Shown piece after piece: positions 50,357-58,393 of a DNA stretch of 64,000 bases. Every line of letters starts with the position of its first letter. Positions within the stretch are counted from its first letter, which is position 1. The position numbers and the translations under genes were made by a program. The DNA comes from Nocardia nova NBRC 15556 (GTDB taxonomy: Bacteria; Actinomycetota; Actinomycetes; Mycobacteriales; Mycobacteriaceae): contig NZ_BDBN01000018.1 of NCBI RefSeq assembly GCF_001613005.1, forward strand, positions 62,001 through 126,000, read 5' to 3'. Below the pieces are notes generated by a model. It was not told the DNA's origin. It saw nothing but the letters and a program-made list of their open reading frames with translations, and searched no databases.

Positions 50357-51169
50357 CTAGGGGAACCGCACCATGGCTTCCTGGGCGAAAGACGCGACCA
50401 GCGAACCGTTCTCGGTGAAGACGTCCCCGCGGCCGAAGCAGCGGCCCTGTGCCATCACCGGGCTGTCCTGGCGCAGCAACAGCCAGTCGTCGGTGCGGAA
50501 CGGCCGATGGAACCAGAGGGTGTGGCTGGTGACCGCGGAGCGGAACGCGGTGCCGTTGCCGCGCTGGCACACCCCCTCGATCGGGCGCAGTGCCGTGCCG
50601 ATCAGGGTGAGGTCGGTGGCGTAGCCGGTCAAGGCCGGTGCGAGCGCGGCGTCCGCGGCCGGTGTGCGCATCCAGAACTCGAATTCCGGTGCGGCCGAAC
50701 CGGTGTCGTCGAGGTCGACGTTCGTGCGGGTCTCCCACGGGATGATGTCGAATCCGGCCTTGTGCTCGGCCGACAGCAGCGGGCCGATCGGTGCGGTCAC
50801 CTGTTGCTCGGGCCCGTCGTCGGCGGCGTGCAGGGAAATGGCCGCGGTGGCAACGATTCCCGATGCCTGCTCGGCCAGTATCGTCGCCGAGGCGAAGGTC
50901 CGTCCCTGATGCTGGACCTGCACCCGGTACCGCAGCGCCTGGTCCGGTTTACCCTCGCGGGGAAACAGCGCATGCAGCGATTTGACGGACTTGTCCGGAC
51001 AGGCCAGCTGGGCGGCGCGCACGAATTGCGCCAGCAGCTGGCCGCCGAAGATCCGGTAGTACCCCAGGCTCTGGTTGGGGCCGGAGAACACCGCGGTATC
51101 GCGGTCGTCCTCGGCCGGAACCGAACGCAGGTCGAGACAAGCGAGAAGGTCGCTCCACAGATCGGGCAT
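50357..51169 (-). CDS. tesB: Acyl-CoA thioesterase II (TesB)
   Basis: 270 residues forming a double hotdog: N-terminal half with YRIFGGQLLAQFVRAAQ and KSLHALFPREGKPDQALRY, C-terminal half with ATDLTLIGTALRP and SHTLWFHRPFRTDDWLLL, which supply the Asp and Thr of the Asp-Thr-Gln site of E. coli TesB. It hydrolyses acyl-CoA to free acid and CoA, releasing stalled intermediates. ATG 51169. Operator site 3 lies 32 bp upstream. Confidence 0.9.
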   Translation of the reverse strand: MPDLWSDLLACLDLRSVPAEDDRDTAVFSGPNQSLGYYRIFGGQLLAQFVRAAQLACPDKSVKSLHALFPREGKPDQALRYRVQVQHQGRTFASATILAEQASGIVATAAISLHAADDGPEQQVTAPIGPLLSAEHKAGFDIIPWETRTNVDLDDTGSAAPEFEFWMRTPAADAALAPALTGYATDLTLIGTALRPIEGVCQRGNGTAFRSAVTSHTLWFHRPFRTDDWLLLRQDSPVMAQGRCFGRGDVFTENGSLVASFAQEAMVRFP

Positions 51170-51200
51170 GGATCCGAGTGTAAGCGACCTTCTCGATTAC

Positions 51201-51215
51201 GAGAATGAAATTCTC
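51201..51215. promoter_or_regulatory. GAGAAT-N4-TTCTC operator, site 3
   Basis: GAGAATGAAATTCTC, preceded by a further TTCTC at 51190-51194, so that TTCTCG-ATTA-CGAGAA forms a second overlapping palindrome. It overlaps the TetR stop codon and occupies the thioesterase promoter. Confidence 0.72.
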
Positions 51216-51867
51216 AGTCTTGCGCAAAGCCGTGGGCGCAGAAGTTCCACACCTCTTCGGCGGTGATGGGGTGGGTGGTCTCCTCGTCGGTGCCGCCGGT
51301 GGACTGCGCGGTGAACATCACCGTCTGCATGACCATCGCCGCGGTCCGGCGCGCGTTGAGATCCTTGCGCAACCGGCCCTGTGCCTGGGCCTTCTCCATC
51401 AACTCTGTGATCAGGCTCAGCAGCGGCGCGTGCGCCACCTTCACCTGCGCGGGATGCGAAACCAGTAGCTGCGGCGCGAAATCGGTGAACAGCGGCCGCT
51501 GCGCGGTCGGATCCGGGCGGCTCAGTTCGAACAGCAGCTCGATGGTCACCCGGAGCTGGTCGATCGGATCGTCCTGCCCGTCGGCGGCAGCGCGCAGCTG
51601 GTCCGCGGTGCGGCTGAGCGCATCCTCGAACAGGGCCAGCAGCAGTTCGTGTTTACCGTCGAACTGCAGGTAGAAGCTGCGCAGCGATTGTTTGGAGCGG
51701 TCCACCACTTCCTGCACGGTGAAGTCGGTGGTGCCCTTCTCGGTGATGATGGCCTGCGCCGCGTCGAGGAAGCGCTGTACTCGCTGTTCGGCACGCAATT
51801 TCGCGGTCCGGATCGAGCGCTCGACGGCGCGTTGCTTCCAGGCGGGCTCTTCGCTGGGGCTGCTCAC
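51214..51867 (-). CDS. TetR-family regulator, candidate owner of the GAGAAT regulon
   Basis: 217 residues. A basic N-terminal extension (SIRTAKLRAEQRVQRFLDAAQ) leads into the helix-turn-helix DFTVQEVVDRSKQSLRSFYLQFDGKHELL; the helical ligand domain follows. TetR proteins beside acyl-CoA genes usually sense a CoA thioester. It lies between operator sites 3 and 4, and a weaker related palindrome (51917-51933) lies in its own promoter region. Those facts make it the best candidate to bind all four sites. GTG start at 51867. Confidence 0.88.
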   Translation of the reverse strand: MSSPSEEPAWKQRAVERSIRTAKLRAEQRVQRFLDAAQAIITEKGTTDFTVQEVVDRSKQSLRSFYLQFDGKHELLLALFEDALSRTADQLRAAADGQDDPIDQLRVTIELLFELSRPDPTAQRPLFTDFAPQLLVSHPAQVKVAHAPLLSLITELMEKAQAQGRLRKDLNARRTAAMVMQTVMFTAQSTGGTDEETTHPITAEEVWNFCAHGFAQD

Positions 51868-51990
51868 GGTCGGCTCGGTCCTTGGTTATGTGTGCAGAAC
51901 ATGAATGCACTGTACCGGAGAATGTCATGTTCCCGGGCACCGAGGGCGCGTGTTCGGGAACGGCACGAGAGACTGTTACTTTCTGTTGTG

Positions 51991-52005
51991 GAGAATGATA
52001 TTCTC
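51991..52005. promoter_or_regulatory. GAGAAT-N4-TTCTC operator, site 4
   Basis: GAGAATGATATTCTC, 40 bp upstream of ATG 52046, in the promoter of the dehydrogenase/crotonase/lipoprotein operon and 123 bp from the divergent TetR start. Confidence 0.72.
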
Positions 52006-52045
52006 GCGTCGGTAGGCAGTCTAGTGGCCAGAGAGGCGGTCCGGG

Positions 52046-53044
52046 ATGCTTTTGGAGTTCGACTCCGAACAAAGACTCTGGCGCGACACCGTGCGCGAGG
52101 CGGTCGGCAGACAATGCCCGGCGACGCTGATCCGGGAGATCGCCGACAAGGACGGTGACCCGATGCCCTTGTGGCGCAGCTACATCGGGCTGGGCTGGAC
52201 CGAATTGACCGGGGACGCGGCCGCTGTCGAGCTGGCGATCGTCCTCGAGGAACTGGGCCGGGCCACCGATCCGACGCCGTATCTGGCCACGATGACCCAA
52301 TTCGCGCCGCTGGCACCGGAATTCGCGGATCCCGCACGGTCGGGCACGGCCGTGTACGACGGTGTGAACGCGGTCCTCGACGCCGACGGCTGGGTGCTCG
52401 GCGGCACCGCGCACCACGTCCTGGACGGTGACCGCGCCGAACAGTTCGCGGTGGTGACGAGGGCCGGTGTGTTCGTAGTGCCGGCCGCCGAGGTGCAGGT
52501 GCGCCGCAGTGCGGTCTTCGATCCCGTGCTGCATATCGCCGAGGTGCGCTTCGAAGGCGTGCGTGCCGGACACGATCGGCGCAGCACCGTGGATGTGGCG
52601 CGGGCGCGTCAGTTCGCCGTCACCGGAATGGCTCTGACCGTCGTCGGTGCCTGCCGGCGGATTCTGGATCTGGTGCTCGACCATGTGCGCACCCGCCACC
52701 AGTTCGGCGTGCCGATCGGCTCGCTGCAGGCGGTCAAACACAAGGCCGCCGATATGCACGTGGCGATCGAGCGGGCCCGGGCGCTGGCCTATTTCGCCGC
52801 GCTGACCATCGCCGAGGACGATCCGCGCCGGGCGCTGGCGGCCTCGATGGCGAAGGCCGCCGCGGGAGAGTGCCAGAACGTGGTGTTCCGCAACGGATTA
52901 CAGCTGTTCGGAGCTATGGGATTCACCTGGGAGAACGACCTGCAGTTCGCGCTCAAACGTGCCCAGGCCGGCGAGCTGATGCTCGGCGGTGCGGCCGAAC
53001 ACCGGGCGCTGATCGCCGAGGAGTGCCGTGCAACTGAGATTTGA
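52046..53044 (+). CDS. Acyl-CoA dehydrogenase, small subunit of a split pair
   Basis: 332 residues. Short N-domain; the beta domain is partly retained (DPVLHIAEVRFEGV). The C-domain is clear: RTRHQFGVPIGSLQAVKHKAADM (FAD-contacting segment) and GLQLFGAMGFTWENDLQFALKRA. No glutamate appears at either known catalytic position. It overlaps the next dehydrogenase by 17 bp and pairs with it as in heteromeric FadE enzymes. First gene of a four-gene operon. Confidence 0.86.
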   Translation: MLLEFDSEQRLWRDTVREAVGRQCPATLIREIADKDGDPMPLWRSYIGLGWTELTGDAAAVELAIVLEELGRATDPTPYLATMTQFAPLAPEFADPARSGTAVYDGVNAVLDADGWVLGGTAHHVLDGDRAEQFAVVTRAGVFVVPAAEVQVRRSAVFDPVLHIAEVRFEGVRAGHDRRSTVDVARARQFAVTGMALTVVGACRRILDLVLDHVRTRHQFGVPIGSLQAVKHKAADMHVAIERARALAYFAALTIAEDDPRRALAASMAKAAAGECQNVVFRNGLQLFGAMGFTWENDLQFALKRAQAGELMLGGAAEHRALIAEECRATEI

Positions 53045-54206
53045 CGACGACGTCGAGGAGTTCCGGGCCGAATTCGCAGCCTTCCTCGACGCCCATCTGC
53101 CCGATGCGGCGACCGCGAGCCGGCGGCGGTCGCATTCCAGTGCCGACGTGCCCGAATGGGCGCGGGACTGGCAGCGGCTGCAGTTCGATCACGGCTGGCT
53201 GCTGCCCGGTAATCCGCCCGAATTCGGCGGGCGCAATGCCACCATCCTGCAGCAGTACGTGCATCTGCAGGAGCTGTCGGATCGGCGCATCTATCACAGC
53301 TTCAATCCGCAGGGCGTCGGAATCGTCGCGGCCTCGCTGCTGTCGTTCGGCACCGAGGAGCAGAAAACCCGTTGGGCGAGAAGGATTTTGCGCGCGGAGA
53401 TCACCGCCGCACTCGGCATGAGCGAACCCGGCGCGGGATCGGATCTGGCCGGTCTGCGTACCCGGGCGGTGCGCGACGGTGACGAATTCGTCGTCGACGG
53501 GCAGAAGGTGTGGACCTCCGGCGCCCACGACGCCGACGTGCTGCTGACCTTCGTGCGCACCGATCCGGACGCGCCGAAACACAAGGGCATCAGCGTGCTG
53601 CTGATCCCCACCGATACCCCCGGCGTGACGCGCCGGCCGTTCGCCTCGGTGTGCGGTCCGCACGATCTGGATTTCAACGAGGTGTTCTTCGAAGGTGTGC
53701 GGGTGCCGGCGGAGAATCTGGTCGGCCCGCTGCACGGCGGATGGGGCGTCGCCAACGGTTCACTCGGACACGAACGCACACTGCTGTGGTTGTCCTACGC
53801 GGACCGGCTCGAGGAACTCGCCGCCGATTTCGCTCCGCAGACGGTGCTCGATCGCGATCACTACGCCACCCTGATCATGGACAGCTACGCCCTGCGGTTA
53901 CTGGGTTCGGCGGCGCTGGCCCGGGCCGCGCGCGGCGAACAGGATGTGGCGGCGCTGTCGGTGCTGAAGGTCTTCGGTTCCGAGGCGGTGCAGACCGCCT
54001 CCGGACACGCGCTGCGCGCGCAGGGAGCCGATGGCCTGATCCACCCGGCGCGGACCTCGGCGTTCAACCCGTTGAATCTGGATGCCTTCGGCGCCAGCTG
54101 GTTCGAACGCTACACCCGCAGTTTCGCCGGCACGATCGCCGGCGGCACATCCGAAATTCAGCGCAACATCATCGCCGAGCGCGTGCTCGGCCTGCCCCGA
54201 GGCTGA
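53028..54206 (+). CDS. Acyl-CoA dehydrogenase, catalytic subunit of a split pair
   Basis: 392 residues. GMSEPGAGSDLAGLRTRA and VWTSGAHDADVLLTFVRTD in the beta domain; the probable base in SLGHERTLLWLSY; C-terminal FAGTIAGGTSEIQRNIIAERVLGLPR. A segment HPARTSAFNPLNLDAFGASWFERY near the end lengthens the usual region. The Arg-x-Gln-x-Gly FAD segment is missing, as in the other catalytic subunits here, and is supplied by the overlapping partner gene. Start GTG 53028. Confidence 0.87.
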   Translation: MQLRFDDDVEEFRAEFAAFLDAHLPDAATASRRRSHSSADVPEWARDWQRLQFDHGWLLPGNPPEFGGRNATILQQYVHLQELSDRRIYHSFNPQGVGIVAASLLSFGTEEQKTRWARRILRAEITAALGMSEPGAGSDLAGLRTRAVRDGDEFVVDGQKVWTSGAHDADVLLTFVRTDPDAPKHKGISVLLIPTDTPGVTRRPFASVCGPHDLDFNEVFFEGVRVPAENLVGPLHGGWGVANGSLGHERTLLWLSYADRLEELAADFAPQTVLDRDHYATLIMDSYALRLLGSAALARAARGEQDVAALSVLKVFGSEAVQTASGHALRAQGADGLIHPARTSAFNPLNLDAFGASWFERYTRSFAGTIAGGTSEIQRNIIAERVLGLPRG

Positions 54207-54215
54207 GGAGTCGCC

Positions 54216-55004
54216 ATGTCGTACATCGAATACGAGGTCGCCGACAAGATCGCGACCATCTCACTCAACCGTCCGGAGGCAGCCAACGCCCAGAACGGCG
54301 AACTACTGGAAGAACTGGATGCCGCCTGGCAGAAGGCCGGCGCCGACGACGATGTCGCGGTGATCGTGTTGCGCGCCAACGGGAAACACTTCTCCGCCGG
54401 ACACGATCTCAAGGACCGCTCGTGGCCGGACCCGTCGACGATCACCCTCGAACGCATCTACGCCATCGAATCGAGGAAGTACCTCGAATTCTCGCTGCGC
54501 TGGCGCAACATCCCGAAGCCGTCCATCGCCGCGGTGCAGGGCCGCTGCATCGCGGGTGGGCTGCTGCTGTGCTGGCCGTGCGATCTGATCGTCGCCGCCG
54601 AGGACGCACAGTTCTCCGATCCGGTGGTGATGATGGGCATCGGCGGCGTCGAATACCACGGGCACACGTGGGAATTGGGCCCGCGCAAGGCCAAGGAGAT
54701 CCTGTTCACCGGGCGGGCGGTCACCGCGCGGGAGGCCGAACAGATCGGCATGGTCAACAGTGTCGTGCCGCGTGCCGACCTCGACGCCCGCACCCGGGCA
54801 CTGGCCGAACGCATCGCCGCGATGCCGCCGTTCGGTCTGCGCCAGGCCAAGCGCGCGGTCAACCAGACCCTCGATGTGCAGGGCTTCTACGCGGCCATCC
54901 AGTCGGTGTTCGACGTGCACCAGACCGGGCACGGTAATGCGCTGAGCGTCAACGGTTATCCGATTCTGGTCAACCTGGACGAGATGAAACAGAAGATCGA
55001 GTGA
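54216..55004 (+). CDS. Crotonase-family protein (Glu144 lost)
   Basis: 262 residues. HFSAGHDLKDRSW near 58 has His where most have Ala/Gly-Asp neighbours, and RCIAGGLLLCW near 110 forms the second oxyanion segment. The Glu144 position is V137, Glu164 is E161 and an acidic residue, E146, fills the PGAGG alanine position (GIGGVEYHGH). The last 30 residues (HGNALSVNGYPILVNLDEMKQ) are longer and more conserved-looking than in generic hydratases. ATG start nine bases after the dehydrogenase stop. Chemistry undetermined. Confidence 0.83.
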   Translation: MSYIEYEVADKIATISLNRPEAANAQNGELLEELDAAWQKAGADDDVAVIVLRANGKHFSAGHDLKDRSWPDPSTITLERIYAIESRKYLEFSLRWRNIPKPSIAAVQGRCIAGGLLLCWPCDLIVAAEDAQFSDPVVMMGIGGVEYHGHTWELGPRKAKEILFTGRAVTAREAEQIGMVNSVVPRADLDARTRALAERIAAMPPFGLRQAKRAVNQTLDVQGFYAAIQSVFDVHQTGHGNALSVNGYPILVNLDEMKQKIE

Positions 55005-55015
55005 AGGGTATATCC

Positions 55016-55534
55016 ATGCGCAACAAGATGATTCGCGGCGCGGCGAGTCTGTGCGGCATCGCGGTGATCGCAGCGGCGACCGTCACCGGCTGTAGCGACG
55101 ACAAGTCCGACAACAGCGCCTCGACCACCACGGCCGCGGCGGCGACCACCTCGGCGGCGGCGCCCGCCGCCGGATCGTCGGCGGCCGACCCGGCGACCAC
55201 CAAGGCCGTCACCGACGCCTACGTGCTGTTCTTCGACGCCAAACAGCCCGCCGACAAACGCGCGGCCGCGGTGGAGAAGGGCGACGTGTTCGCGCCGGTG
55301 CTGGCCGCCCAGGCGAACAACCCGCAGGCGCAGGGCACCTCCGCCACCGTCTCGAAGGTCGTCACGGTCGACGCCGGCCATGCCGATGTCACCTACACGC
55401 TGCTCATGGGCGGCAATCCGGTGCTGCCGGATCAGTCCGGGCAGGCCGTGCAGGAGAACGGGCAGTGGAAGGTCGCCGCCTCCACCTTCTGCGCTCTGCT
55501 GAAGTTGCAGGGCGGCACCGCACCCGCCTGCTGA
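55016..55534 (+). CDS. MTB12-like lipoprotein
   Basis: 172 residues. The signal peptide ends in lipobox ATVTGC (Cys26), followed by a Ser/Thr/Ala linker and a domain resembling the mycobacterial low-molecular-weight antigen MTB12: TDAYVLFFDAKQPADKRAAAVEKG, then NGQWKVAASTFCALL and a final TAPAC, the two late cysteines probably bridged. GAAGGG lies upstream of ATG 55016, eleven bases after the crotonase stop, so it is co-transcribed with the acyl-CoA enzymes. It may be a surface component for substrate uptake, by inference. Confidence 0.75.
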   Translation: MRNKMIRGAASLCGIAVIAAATVTGCSDDKSDNSASTTTAAAATTSAAAPAAGSSAADPATTKAVTDAYVLFFDAKQPADKRAAAVEKGDVFAPVLAAQANNPQAQGTSATVSKVVTVDAGHADVTYTLLMGGNPVLPDQSGQAVQENGQWKVAASTFCALLKLQGGTAPAC

Positions 55535-55643
55535 GCGGCTGCTCCGGCCCCCTGATCGACCCGCAGCGACAGGGGGCACGCCACCGCGGTCGCACCGGCT
55601 GGCACACTGCAAGGGTCCCGCCGATCACCGCGGGGCGATGCGA

Positions 55644-55664
55644 GCGCCGGCCGAACGCCGGCGC
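55644..55664 (+). terminator. GC hairpin after the lipoprotein operon
   Basis: GCGCCGGC pairs perfectly with GCCGGCGC over an 8-bp stem with the loop CGAAC. It lies in the 187-bp gap between the lipoprotein and cysQ. No T-tract. Confidence 0.45.
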
Positions 55665-55721
55665 GCCAGGTGCGCCCGGTCGGCGTCGGTTCGCCGTCCG
55701 GCGGGAGAGTGAGAACCGAAT

Positions 55722-56441
55722 ATGGACGACCACGCGGTGGCCGCCGAGCTCGCCCGGGAAGCCGGTGAGCTCCTGCTCGAGATTCGTGACCAGGGTGGTG
55801 CGGTCGGGGACCGGCGTTCCGACGAACTGCTGCTGAAGCGGCTCGCGGAGCTGCGCCCCGACGACGCGGTCCTGTCGGAGGAGAGCACCGACGATCCGAT
55901 TCGCCTGTCCCGCAGCCGGGTGTGGATCGTCGACCCGCTCGACGGCACCCGCGAATACGGGCAGCCCCCGCGAGCGGATTGGGCCGTGCACGTGGCGCTG
56001 GCGGTGGACGGCCGCGCCGAGATCGGCGCCGTCGCGCTTCCGGTGCCCGGGCTGGTGCTGGAAACCGGTGCGCCGCCGGTACTCCCGCCCGCCCACGACG
56101 GCCCGCCGCGCATCGTCGTCTCCCGCAGCCGCCCACCCGCCTGCGTGCACCATCTCACCGCCGCGCTCGGCGCCGAGACCATCCCGATGGGTTCGGCCGG
56201 CGCCAAAGCCATGGCGGTCGTGCGCGGCGAAGCCGACATCTACGCCCACTCCGGCGGGCAGTACGAATGGGACTCCTGCGCCCCCGTCGCGGTGGCCGCC
56301 GCCGCGGGCCTGCACACCTCGCGCCTGGACGGCTCGCCGCTCATCTACAACCAGCCCGACCCCTACCTCCCGGATCTGCTCATCTGCCGTCCGGAACTGG
56401 CGGACGAAGTCCTGGAAGCCTTGCGGGACTTCGGGATCTGA
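55722..56441 (+). CDS. cysQ: 3'(2'),5'-bisphosphate nucleotidase CysQ
   Basis: 239 residues of the inositol-monophosphatase superfamily with an intact metal site: LSEES (E53, E54), WIVDPLDGTREYG (D71, D74, T76) and GGQYEWDSCAP (W183, D184). CysQ removes the 3'-phosphate of PAP made in sulfate assimilation and sulfation. In M. tuberculosis the enzyme (Rv2131c) also handles inositol and fructose phosphates. The complete motifs contrast with the degenerate relative at 60257-61063. Single gene; ATG 55722. Confidence 0.88.
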   Translation: MDDHAVAAELAREAGELLLEIRDQGGAVGDRRSDELLLKRLAELRPDDAVLSEESTDDPIRLSRSRVWIVDPLDGTREYGQPPRADWAVHVALAVDGRAEIGAVALPVPGLVLETGAPPVLPPAHDGPPRIVVSRSRPPACVHHLTAALGAETIPMGSAGAKAMAVVRGEADIYAHSGGQYEWDSCAPVAVAAAAGLHTSRLDGSPLIYNQPDPYLPDLLICRPELADEVLEALRDFGI

Positions 56442-56505
56442 GTGGTGGCGGCCCGGCGCTACATGCCGTCCGGCCGGGGCCGCCGGCACTGCGTGATGTT
56501 CGCGG

Positions 56506-58320
56506 TCATTCACCCGCGCGCATCCGGGCCAGGTTCCAGCTGTTCCAGGTCTCGTCGTCTTCTCGGTGCGTGAGCCGCTGCCTCAGGTCGAGGCGGATCG
56601 GTCCCGGGAGGCGGTCGAGGACGGGGACGATATCGGCCGACAGCCCCGACAGATAGTCCGCGTCGAGGTCTGCACCGCGCTGCCAGCGATCGATGTTCTC
56701 CGAAGCGACCAGCGCCTCGGGATTCGCGACGGCGAGCATCAGCAGCGCGGCCACCGCGGTCGCGAGGGTGGTGCGCGGCAGCCACGCCGTTTCCAGGCGC
56801 AGGACCGCGACGACCACCAGCAGGTACACGACGCCGAGCCAGAGTTCGCAGGTTCCGACCAGCAGACGCAGCACGGTGAATCCGTATGCCTGCTGATAGG
56901 TCCACATGCGACCGAACGCGGAGGCGATGATCACCAGGGTGAGCCCGCTGATCGTGCAGAGCAGGCCGCGCAGCCAGAGGCGGTCGGCCGCCGAATCCCT
57001 GGCGGCCCGGTGCAGGACGGGCAGGATGACGGCGAGTGTGAGCAGGGTGACCGCGGCCAGTTGCCAGAATCCACTGCGCGCGTAGTCGGCGTAGGTCAGC
57101 CCGGCGGTGCGCTGCACATAGTCGTCGCCACCGAACAGGGCCACCAGCTGCGCGCCGAGGAACGATGCGAACAACACGGTCAGCGCCCCGACCGGCAGCG
57201 GCCATTCCAGTCGTGCCAGCGTGCGTTTCGCGCGTGTGCTCCCCGCGTCGGCAGGAGCCGGGGGCCCGGCGAGCACGTACAGCGCGCCGAGAGTTGTCGT
57301 ACCGGTGAGCAGGAACAGCACGATCCATCGAGTGGTGGTGGGGGCGTCCATGCGCGGCACCAGCCCCGTGACGATGGCGGCGAACGTGGCGTCGGCACCG
57401 GCGAGCAGCGGCACGAACACCGCCAGCAACGCCACCGTCGCGGCCACGGACGCACCGAGTCGCCAGTGCCGGGCTCCGGTGCTGCCGCGCAACCTTCCCT
57501 GCGCCGCGTACACCCAGGCGAGGGCGCCGGCCGATGCCAGCGGGACCGCGATCGCATCGTGGAACACCCCCCGCGCCGAGGGCCGGCCGACCACGGCGAG
57601 CGATCCGCAGACGGCCGCCGCGATCAGGCAGAGGACGAACAACCACCCCGCGGCCCGAAAGGTGCCGACCGCGAGCAGTGCGAGTGCGGCGACCCCCCAC
57701 CAGCGGCTCGGGCGGTGCCGGCGCTCGCTGGGTATTTCCGCGCGGTCCGCGGCGCGACGATGGACGGTACCGATCGCGAGGGCGATGGCGAAACCCGCTA
57801 GCAGCCAGCCGATTCCGGGCCGATCCACCGGCACGGTGGCTGCCGCGACCAGACCTGCCACTCCCGCGGCGGGGAGCACGCCCGCTGGGTAGGCGACCCA
57901 TCGCCCACGGGGCGCAACGGGAGGTGCGGACGGGGAGCCCCAGCGAGGCGGGTCGGCGACCACAGCTGTGGCGGTACCGGCATTCCGCGACCACACCGGC
58001 GCCTCGGTGTGCCCGGCTGGTGCCGAGCCGCCGGCGGTGGAGATATCGTGCGACGCGGCGCCCGGAGTTTCGCCGGAGCCGTTCGGGACCGGAGCGTCCG
58101 CGGCTGAACCCGTCTCCGGGGCAGCCGGTTTCGCTGAGCCCGGAGGAGATGCCGGTGCCGGTTTCAGCTGACGATCCGGCCCCGTGGTGTCGTCTCGGTC
58201 CGGTGGAATGTCCGGTCGATTCGGTTCCGAATGGGCGTCGGCGCACAGCGGACGATCGTGACCGGCGGAGTCCGCCGGTTCCGGTGATCGCGTGCGGTCG
58301 GGGGTGGATTCTTCGGGCAC
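56506..58320 (-). CDS. DUF4173/DUF4153 polytopic membrane protein
   Basis: 604 residues. The first 140 are a disordered Pro/Ser/Ala/Asp-rich cytoplasmic tail. About a dozen transmembrane helices follow, then a soluble C-terminal segment NIDRWQRGADLDADYLSGLSADIVPVLDRL, the conserved end of DUF4173 proteins. Function is unknown. Many relatives neighbour two-component systems, and here the HK/RR pair lies 73 bp upstream on the same strand, so it may be a target or a partner of that system. Confidence 0.8.
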   Translation of the reverse strand: MPEESTPDRTRSPEPADSAGHDRPLCADAHSEPNRPDIPPDRDDTTGPDRQLKPAPASPPGSAKPAAPETGSAADAPVPNGSGETPGAASHDISTAGGSAPAGHTEAPVWSRNAGTATAVVADPPRWGSPSAPPVAPRGRWVAYPAGVLPAAGVAGLVAAATVPVDRPGIGWLLAGFAIALAIGTVHRRAADRAEIPSERRHRPSRWWGVAALALLAVGTFRAAGWLFVLCLIAAAVCGSLAVVGRPSARGVFHDAIAVPLASAGALAWVYAAQGRLRGSTGARHWRLGASVAATVALLAVFVPLLAGADATFAAIVTGLVPRMDAPTTTRWIVLFLLTGTTTLGALYVLAGPPAPADAGSTRAKRTLARLEWPLPVGALTVLFASFLGAQLVALFGGDDYVQRTAGLTYADYARSGFWQLAAVTLLTLAVILPVLHRAARDSAADRLWLRGLLCTISGLTLVIIASAFGRMWTYQQAYGFTVLRLLVGTCELWLGVVYLLVVVAVLRLETAWLPRTTLATAVAALLMLAVANPEALVASENIDRWQRGADLDADYLSGLSADIVPVLDRLPGPIRLDLRQRLTHREDDETWNSWNLARMRAGE

Positions 58321-58393
58321 GGCCGGTCCTCCTGAGGGTGTGGGGTATCGGCCCGGGACCGAATCGGTCTGCCGGGCTGTGAGTTTCGGGCTG

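Noticed and set aside
35919..55534. Declaring the cluster a cholesterol or bile-acid pathway
   Set aside because: Hallmark genes (KshA, HsaC, KstD, Mce4, IpdAB) are absent from the window. Only hints (KstR-type box, split dehydrogenases) point that way.
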